A stretch of DNA of 38,876 nucleotides from Selaginella moellendorffii (taxonomy: Eukaryota > Streptophyta > Lycopodiopsida > Selaginellales > Selaginellaceae). The notes under the pieces were generated by a model. The model did no database searches and was not told the origin of the DNA. It saw only the letters and a program-made list of their open reading frames with translations. The stretch spans positions 1,157,033-1,195,908 of the forward strand of contig NW_003314278.1 in assembly GCF_000143415.4 (NCBI RefSeq), read 5' to 3'. Of the stretch, positions 31,506-38,876 are shown piece after piece; position 1 is the stretch's first letter; every line of letters starts with the position of its first letter. The translations under genes were made by a program, and so were the position numbers.

Positions 31506-33974
31506 TGTTCCTTAGTCCGACTTTTATTGGTGCTCAAGTATATCACCACTAGTGTTGGCATCGGAAGGTCCGAGGAGTGGGCCTATCCTTGAGGAGTAGC
31601 AAGTCGGGAAGACATGGCTCCCCATTACAGTTCATGTATGAACTTGTAGACGAGGTGGTGGATAGAAAAGGGCCAATAATGGAACGACTTTGGGATCTTG
31701 GGAACAGTGCAAGGTTTTCCTCATTGAGTTGAGGATGTGATCCGGATGAGCATTTGTCTCAGCAAATTGGCTAAGGTTGTCATGGTAAACAACTAAAGTT
31801 GGGATCACGGGAAAGATAGAGACTCCAAAACAATAAAGGAGTCACAAGATTATCCTCATATAGTTGAGGTTGGTGCTCATGAATGTGAGGCCAGAGGTAA
31901 TGACCGTGGGAGGTCAAATACGGAAAAGGACTCAAGTCCTTGAAATGGTAGCCGGGGCTACCTTTAATAAATGCTGGAACAACCCAAGGAGTTGGGGGGT
32001 GTACTTAGAGATGAGTGGTATTCTCATCGCATGGACAAGTAGTCCTAAGGGGCAAAAGTTGCCTCCAGAGAACAAAATCAAGTGTCGGAGTAACACTTGT
32101 GAAAATAGTCCTTTTGAGTAGGACAGGAATGCAAGAAGTGTATTCCAGTGAGCTAGTGCCTCACAAGTAGGACCTTACGGGTCTGTGGATTAACCAAGTC
32201 CAAAACTGCTGGATGACTCAAGTAGAGTCAACGGATGGTCCTAAAAGGACTGATGGAAGCATTTGGACTGTGGTGTGTTGTACCCCACAAAGGATGGGGG
32301 GGGGATCATAGGATCCAAGGATGAGAACAGAGGGTATCTCATCGATGGCAAAATGTGCCATGCTAAAGTTATGGGAAAGGTGTTCCCAGAAGAAAACAAC
32401 TTTGACATAAAGTTGTGTGTGACCTCTATGGTGCAGTGCCAACGGATGGTTGGCATGAGAAAGAGCGGTGTTGGTCTTGGCAAAGACTTAGACACGAAGG
32501 GGAAATGTCATAGAGGTAGGCTCGTGGAGCCGATGGTGTGGAGACACCAAATGTGCCAAGGTGTGATACCTTGAGGCTATGTTGGTGGGTTCATGAGAAC
32601 CCCTTGCCAAAGGAATCCCAATGGAAATGGGAATGGCATAGCCTAAGCTGTAGAGCATGCAGTTGGAGTGTGGTGACCCAGATAATGATGGAGGTGTGAA
32701 AGCACCAAAACAATGAGTTGTAGGACTTGACAACTATGAGGCAACTAAGCAAGAGGTGCAAAATAACTGGTTGAACGGGTAGAAGGTAGCTACCCAAGAC
32801 TTCTTAATAGCATAGGGAAGTCGGATACACCCTTACGGGAGATAAGTGCTTGTGTTGCGATATAGTAAGTCAATGTCATAAAAGGAAATACTCATTGTCA
32901 AGAAAGCCATCATTGGGACACCCGAACACTCTAGAACACCAAAAGGTGGTGTTTGATGTCGCGAGGGCAATGGATAAAGCCCAAGGGACTAAGTCCCTAG
33001 CGAATGATGGATAGAAGGTGCTATCCAAATGTCCAAGGTTGCGGAGATAGGAGAGGACTGTCTACCCAAGTTGGACAAAGCTAAAAATGGAATTTTGGCA
33101 AGGCTAGTGATGGGCATGTAAAGGCCCATAAGCAACAATGTAATCCCAGTGTGTGGGATTATAAGGTGAGCATACCCGGATTGAGGAACCACTCCCTGGG
33201 CTATTGGGTAGGTTCATCCCTAAGAATACTTGCTAAGGCATGATAGAAAGTGCAAAGCTATCCTCCTGATCTGGAGGAGAATGACCGAAGGAAAGGTGTG
33301 AAGCCAAAGGCAAGTAGTATTGGGATGTAACTGAACCATAGAAATCGAAGGGCATAACCAAGGTTGGTTATGCCAGCTGGGAGTGGGGAATCAAGTGGGG
33401 GCTCGAGGGTGTTGCCGCTAGCAACCGTGACGCCATGGAGAGTCTAAGTTATGGAATTGTCCATGTTAGACTATGTGGCATTTGGAAGGCTTGCAAAAGG
33501 GAGGCCTTAGCAAGCTGAGGGACAGAGTTCCTTCAAGGTTCCCAAAGACGATTCTAGGTAGCTTAGTACCTAGAAAGGCCAAGTGTAAATGGTTCATGGA
33601 ATGCGCGAAATCAGAGTGGCGCAGCAGAAGCGTGGTCTTGAAGCTTGCCATGAGGCAAGGCTATCAAGGTTAGGGAAGTAGTTCCCGAGTGTTCAAAGAG
33701 AGGGCTTTGAACGAAAGTCGATGGTCAAGGACTTTCACGCTTATGCAGGAACCATGTTACAGTGGTCGGAGAACTTGCCAAGCGAGATTGGCACGTCGGG
33801 GGAACAAATACCCTAGTTGAAGGTGATAACTTCAAAAAGGGTGGGCCATGGGGCCGAGCATGGAGGAGTCCATGCATGATCACAGACATGTCAAGTGAGA
33901 GGACTTGGCAGTGTGGAGGAACTAGGTTCCTAAGCTGTGATCTGTAGCGCGCTTTAAAAATAAGTTGGTGCACC

Positions 33975-34087
33975 GGCGTGGGGAGTCACGCCAGGCATCT
34001 TGTGTGATGCCGTCCGTAGATGCATATACGGAGGTTGGGTTCGAGTCCCGACCCTCTAGTGCTTGGGTTCGAGTCCCAAATCACTAG
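33975..34087 (+). other. Five back-to-back hairpins ending in two tRNA T-arm/B-box-like modules
   Basis: Stems in order: GGCGTG/CACGCC (33975-33992), GGCATC/GATGCC (33994-34011), TCCGTA/TACGGA (34013-34032), GTTGGG-TTCGAGT-CCCGAC (34034-34052), and CTAGTG..TTGGG-TTCGAGT-CCCAA..CACTAG (34056-34087). The last two contain GGTTCGAGTCC, a full match to the Pol III B-box consensus GGTTCGANTCC and to a tRNA T-arm. An A-box-like TGGTGCACCGG lies at 33966-33976. No complete cloverleaf with acceptor stem could be drawn, so I do not call a tRNA gene. Confidence 0.55.
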
Positions 34088-35620
34088 GGCGTGGTGATGG
34101 TTTGGAATATGAGGACACTCATATTTCGGTGGTCATGGACTCTCAGTGGGGAGACTGGTTTGGGCACACCGCCAAGCGAGGGATGCCTCGGAGTCGTGAT
34201 GCACGGTTAGATTGCTTAGTGTGAAAGCTTAGCATATCTAACTTGAACGCTTTGGTGCAAGTGGCACCAAGGTCGTGGTGAGTGAGATGGGGACACCTAA
34301 TCTCAGTTGCTATGAACCCTTGGCCGTAAGGGCTGGCTTAGGTGCACCGCCAAGTGTGGGGGATGCCCCCGGGGTTATAGTCAACAACTTGGAGGTCTAG
34401 AAGACCAAGTACCTCTTGGCAACTCTGTTAAGGTGCCAAGGTGAGATCACTAGGTGATCTTATGGCCAGATAAGGACAAGGTCCTTGGTTGGCTAAGGAA
34501 CGAAGTTCCTGGTTCAAAATGTTGAAATTGAACTGTTTAAGGTGGTGTGGCTTGGTCGTGATGACCAAGTGGGAAGAGCACCTAAGGGAAATAAACTATG
34601 TCCGTGCGATGGCATAGTGAGTCCGAGGAAAGTAGTCTCTATAAAAGACCCATGGGAGGGTCACGAAGTTGGGCCGTGGATAGAGCCCATAGCAGAAGAT
34701 GCTAAAGAGACGTACTAGGGGTGAACATCCTCCGGACTTGGCAAAGAAGAGTCTTTGCTATGGAACCGAAACAATACCTCAAGAAGGGAGGTAGAGATTC
34801 GATGTTGCTTGGTGCAACAATCAATGGATAGGAGCAAAAGATGAGTGGCCAAGATAGGGCCGTGGAATCCCTTGGAAGGAATCCAAGTGACAAAGTTAGG
34901 CGAGGAACACTAATGTGTTGGACGCTAACAAGTTGCGGGAAAGGAAGTGTGTTTCCAAGGAGGGATTCCGAAATGCTCCGATTTGGCGAAAGTGGAAGCT
35001 CCAAGGGAGGGAGCGGTAAGGTAGCCAAATGATAGGGCCATGAACAGCCCTAGCACAAAGTATGATAACTGGAACTTTGGCACGAAATAGAAGAGAGGAT
35101 GATGGTGCCCTCGAGTAGAGAACTTCCTAGGATGGGAAGTGGAGTTGCACAAAAAGGTGCAAGGCAAGGTGTCGGAGACACCTAGGAAATTGACTCCAAG
35201 AAGTCAAAATTCAAAGTTCCAAAGTGCAAAGGTTATATCGATGGAAATCGAGACTACTCGAGAAGGAGTAGTGGGATTGAATTAGAGAAGGGTCTCTAAG
35301 AGATTTAGCGAGGACTAAACCAATAAAAGGAGAGAACCTCTACATGTGGTCCAATCAATCTCTAAGTTGGAGAGACTACCCTCCTTAGAGGATAGGCAAG
35401 GCATGGTGAGCCTTTGGTGTCAAACCATGGAGGCCTATGCAAAAGGCATGGTGAGCCTTCAATGTTAAACCATTGACGAATATGGAGAAGGCATGGTGAG
35501 CCTTCAATGTCAAACCATTGACAAATATTGGCTAGGTGCCAAGGATGGAAATGGTAACACATGCGAGTGTTACTTTACAAAATGGTTTACCGTTCGATGA
35601 GGACATCGAACTTCGTCTAT

Positions 35621-35631
35621 GGGTGGTGGAG
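35621..35631 (+). other. Polypurine tract of the long-LTR element
   Basis: GGGTGGTGGAG lies one base before TGTGAGACAC of LTR 2, the expected PPT position. It shows that 35633 is a genuine LTR start rather than an arbitrary duplication edge. Confidence 0.7.
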
Positions 35632-35632
35632 T

Positions 35633-37560
35633 TGTGAGACACAAAATCCCTAGGCCCCAAAGTGGAGCTGGAAGGGCGCCACATGGTAGTGGCCGAAGCG
35701 AGAGCCAAACGATGCAACGTGTATGTACATTTCTCCAAGTCCCTTAGGGACTGATACAAAAAAGCAAGAATCCCTTAGCGCTGTTCACTCAACTACGCTG
35801 TCCTGCAATTCTCCACCTAGTAGTGATCGCTGCCCTCCAATCGTGGCTGCTGTGGTCGTCGCCTCCGCAGTGCATCCAGCGCCAGGAAGCGAGAGCCAAA
35901 CGAGCGTAACACGTTTGGACCAAAAGCTCCGACTTGAAAAGTCAAGAGCGGGAGTGGAACTCCCAACGAAGTGCTCGAGGAACGAGCACGAAGCGAGCAA
36001 AAGGCGAGGCTCCAAAAAGGGACCCAAAAGGGCCAACACATGACACGTGGGAGTCCGAGATGGACCCGAGTTGGAGTCTGAAGTGGAGTCCGAGATGGAC
36101 CCGAGTTGGAGTCCGAAGTGGAGTCCGAGATGGACCCGAGTTGGAGTCCGAAGTGGAGTCCGAGATGGACCCGAGATGGAGTCCGAGATGGAGTCCGAGA
36201 TGGAGTCCGAGGTGGACCCGAGATGGACCCGAAATGGAGTCCGAGATGGAGTCCGAGATGGACCCGAGATGGAGTCCGAGATGGAGTCCGAGGTGGACCC
36301 GAGATGGACCCGAAATGGAGTCCGAGATGGAGTCCGAGATGGACCCGAGATGGAGTCCGAGATGGAGTCCGAGATGGACCCGAGATGGAGTCCGAAGTCG
36401 AGACCGAGACCAGGACCGAGACCGAGACCGAGACCAAGACCGAGATCGGGACCGAGACCGAGACCGAGGCCGAGGCCGAGACCGAGCCCGAGCCCGAGTC
36501 CGAGTCCGAGTCCAAGTCCGAGTCCGAGTCCGAGTCCGAGTCCGAGTCCGAGTCCGGAGCCTGAGAGGGTGAAAGCCCAAAGCGTTTGTCTCCCAGACCC
36601 TGGGGGGTTTGGTGAGCTCCAAAAGTATAGTAGGGGGAGGACTGCAGTGGAGCCAGTTTGGCCAGGAAAGGCCAGTTTGGCCCAGGAAGGCCGGACCCAG
36701 TGTTGGGTGATGAGCTGCCCACTGGGAAGTCCAAGACTAGAGTGAACACGGACCGACAAGTGGGGTAGCTTGGTGAAGTGTTCAAGAGCCGGCTCTAGTT
36801 CCCCCGGGAGATCGACTGGCCGATGCTCCCAGTCCAAGTGTGGGTGGCACTACCTACTTGGACACCTGTCGTGGCTCAACGGAACCTCGCTCTAAGCCCA
36901 TGGCTAGAGCACCTAAAGGCGAAAGGCGAGGAGAGTACCCAGGTGGCTCGCGTAAGGCCACGGTGTTCCGAAATGTTGTCCCGAAGGCCCAGACTGTGGA
37001 AAGGAAGAGGAACAGTCCTCTGGGGTAGTGACCAAGGACACAGTCGTGTGGTGGGGAAGTCCTAGAGGACCGTGGGACTTAGTGGTCGGGCCTGTGGGTC
37101 TTGATCCAGTGGCAGTGTTGGCAAACACGGCCAGGGGCAGAAAGGGACTTAGTGGGGACTGACAGAGGGATATTGGGGAAGGCTATTCCCCTTGTCGGTG
37201 GGCATCCTAAGGATGCTAAGGAGTGGATCTGAGATGACCACTCACGGATGGTTTGCCTAGTCTTGGAGAGCCAAGACTGTGATGCAAGTGGTATTGGACT
37301 ACCAGTGTGGCAAAGGTGATTGGGCATGGCCTTAGCGTAACGGGCTGCTATGTCGGTGGTACCTTTGAGTGTCGGTCATGGGATCGGACACGTGGAGCAC
37401 TTGGACCAAGTGCAAATGTTGAGTGGCATGGATGCCATTCTCGGGGCTAGCAAGTCCCAAGTCTTGGATTGGACTTATGGAGGTTGTGAATGAGACTCCT
37501 CCAAGTGGTCAGAGGTGTGGTTAAGTGACTAAAGTAGAATGGAAAATTTAGTCGCTTACA
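35633..37560 (+). repeat. Long LTR, copy 2 (shared by two tandem interiors)
   Basis: 1928 bp, near-identical to 29569-31490. The 6-bp length difference comes from the minisatellite (one extra 12-bp unit and one fewer 6-bp unit). Upstream is a PPT and downstream a PBS, so it acts both as the 3' LTR of the left unit and the 5' LTR of the right unit. Confidence 0.85.
36051..36556. repeat. Minisatellite in LTR 2
   Basis: Same hexamer/dodecamer array as in LTR 1 with small copy-number changes. Confidence 0.92.
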
Positions 37561-38876
37561 ACTTGGTATCGGAGCTGTTCCTTAGTCCGACTTTTATTGG
37601 TGCTCAAGTATATCACCACTAGTGTTGGCATCGGAAGGTCCGAGGAGTGGGCCTATCCTTGAGGAGTAGCAAGTCGGGAAGACATGGCTTTCCATTACAG
37701 TTCATGTATGAACTTGTAGACGAGGTGGTGGATAGAAAAGGGCCAATAATGGAACGACTTTGGGATCTTGGGAACAGTGCAAGGTTTTCCTCATTGAGTT
37801 GAGGATGTGATCCGGATGAGCATTTGTCTCAGCAAATTGGCTAAGGTTGTCATGGTAAACAACTAAAGTTGGGATCACGGGAAAGATAGAGACTCCAAAA
37901 CAATAAAGGAGTCACAAGATTATCCTCATATAGTTGAGGTTGGTGCTCATGAATGTGAGGCCAGAGGTAATGACCGTGGGAGGTCAAATACGGAAAAGGA
38001 CTCAAGTCCTTGAAATGGTAGCCGGGGCTACCTTTAATAAATGCTGGAACAACCCAAGGAGTTGGGGGGTGTACTTAGAGATGAGTGGTATTCTCATCGC
38101 ATGGACAAGTAGTCCTAAGGGGCAAAAGTTGCCTCCAGAGAACAAAATCAAGTGTCGGAGTAACACTTGTGAAAATAGTCCTTTTGAGTAGGACAGGAAT
38201 GCAAGAAGTGTATTCCAGTGAGCTAGTGCCTCACAAGTAGGACCTTACGGGTCTGTGGATTAACCAAGTCCAAAACTGCTGGATGACTCAAGTAGAGTCA
38301 ACGGATGGTCCTAAAAGGACTGATGGAAGCATTTGGACTGTGGTGTGTTGTACCCCACAAAGGATGGGGGGGGGATCATAGGATCCAAGGATGAGAACAG
38401 AGGGTATCTCATCGATGGCAAAATGTGCCATGCTAAAGTTATGGGAAAGGTGTTCCCAGAAGAAAACAACTTTGACATAAAGTTGTGTGTGACCTCTATG
38501 GTGCAGTGCCAACGGATGGTTGGCATGAGAAAGAGCGGTGTTGGTCTTGGCAAAGACTTAGACACGAAGGGGAAATGTCATAGAGGTAGGCTCGTGGAGC
38601 CGATGGTGTGGAGACACCAAATGTGCCAAGGTGTGATACCTTGAGGCTATGTTGGTGGGTTCATGAGAACCCCTTGCCAAAGGAATCCCAATGGAAATGG
38701 GAATGGCATAGCCTAAGCTGTAGAGCATGCAGTTGGAGTGTGGTGACCCAGATAATGATGGAGGTGTGAAAGCACCAAAACAATGAGTTGTAGGACTTGA
38801 CAACTATGAGGCAACTAAGCAAGAGGTGCAAAATAACTGGTTGAACGGGTAGAAGGTAGCTACCCAAGACTTCTTA
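37561..38876 (+). mobile_element. Second interior of the tandem long-LTR element (runs off the window)
   Basis: Near-identical to 31491-32806. I saw one two-base difference (31618-31619 against 37688-37689). It shows the same hairpins and no coding. The unit continues past the window end. Confidence 0.85.
37564..37575 (+). other. Second primer-binding site
   Basis: TGGTATCGGAGC three bases inside the end of LTR 2, identical to 31494-31505. Confidence 0.85.

Larger units (their letters stand above)
31491..35632 (+). mobile_element. Interior of the long-LTR element: non-coding, hairpin-saturated
   Basis: 4.14 kb between PBS and PPT with no open frame over about 110 codons and no gag, protease, RT, RNase H or integrase motif on either strand. 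Since the LTRs are nearly identical, lack of coding is not explained by age, so the element is of the non-autonomous (LARD-like) kind. The sequence is densely packed with short perfect inverted repeats. Examples (stem length): 31629-31644 (7), 31947-31962 (7), 32396-32416 (8), 32437-32455 (7), 33141-33161 (8), 33351-33374 (11), 33552-33575 (9), 33691-33712 (8), 34106-34125 (8), 34551-34569 (7), 35167-35183 (7), 35263-35282 (7), 35554-35573 (7), 35592-35611 (7). Confidence 0.8.

Noticed and set aside
33975-34087. Functional tRNA gene
   Set aside because: T-arm and B-box features are clear, but no acceptor stem or proper anticodon arm could be assembled.
29569-38876. Retrozyme (hammerhead ribozyme in LTR) hypothesis for the long-LTR element
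   Set aside because: I looked for a hammerhead core (CTGANGA with GAAA in suitable spacing) and did not find one; the LTRs are also far longer than in retrozymes.

Overview
The window looks like nuclear DNA of an early-diverging land plant, most likely a lycophyte such as Selaginella. The evidence is several PPR genes of the plant organelle-RNA type (one ending in a DYW-like deaminase domain), a plant-type SEC16, a plant GH29 alpha-L-fucosidase, an RRP5-like gene, introns of only about 45-60 bp, and nested LTR retrotransposons. The species is inferred from protein style and intron size, not from a match.

Almost every host gene here is broken. Left to right: a degenerate Myb/SANT (trihelix-like) pseudogene (431-1400); a PPR pseudogene (2209-3570); a 5'-truncated SEC16 gene (3945 to about 6060) joined in one open exon to the front half of another PPR gene (to 6779); a divergent alpha-L-fucosidase pseudogene (6895-8589); a repeat complex with a large imperfect inverted repeat (8705-11365); a second copy of the first PPR pseudogene (11772-13136), interrupted by 174 N; a complete but decayed Ty3/gypsy element with LTRs, TSD, PBS and PPT (13514-18187); an RRP5-like fragment (18486-20530); a small PPR remnant; a CT-rich tandem repeat; a PIF/Harbinger transposase pseudogene (22340-23650); and a PPR-DYW gene with an internal 333-bp tandem duplication and one frameshift (24205-26380).

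From 26.4 kb on there is no recognisable host gene. A low-complexity stretch (26.8-28.9 kb) switches from A/C-rich to G/T-rich around a central hairpin. Then comes the 3' edge of an LTR element (PPT plus partial LTR, 29345-29568), cut by a very young long-LTR element. That element has the order LTR (29569-31490), interior (31491-35632), LTR (35633-37560), and the same interior again to the window end, so it is a tandem retroelement sharing an LTR. The LTRs carry a hexamer/dodecamer minisatellite that keeps all six frames open; the long ORFs there are artefacts.

The most unusual signal is the interior of this last element. It has no recognisable gag or pol, yet reading it by eye gives about 55 short perfect hairpins (stems of 6-11 bp, mostly 2-8 nt loops) in 4.1 kb, several times more than chance. 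This includes a run of five back-to-back hairpins that ends in two T-arm/B-box-like modules. The genes do not form a pathway; the window is a transposon-rich gene-fragment cluster.
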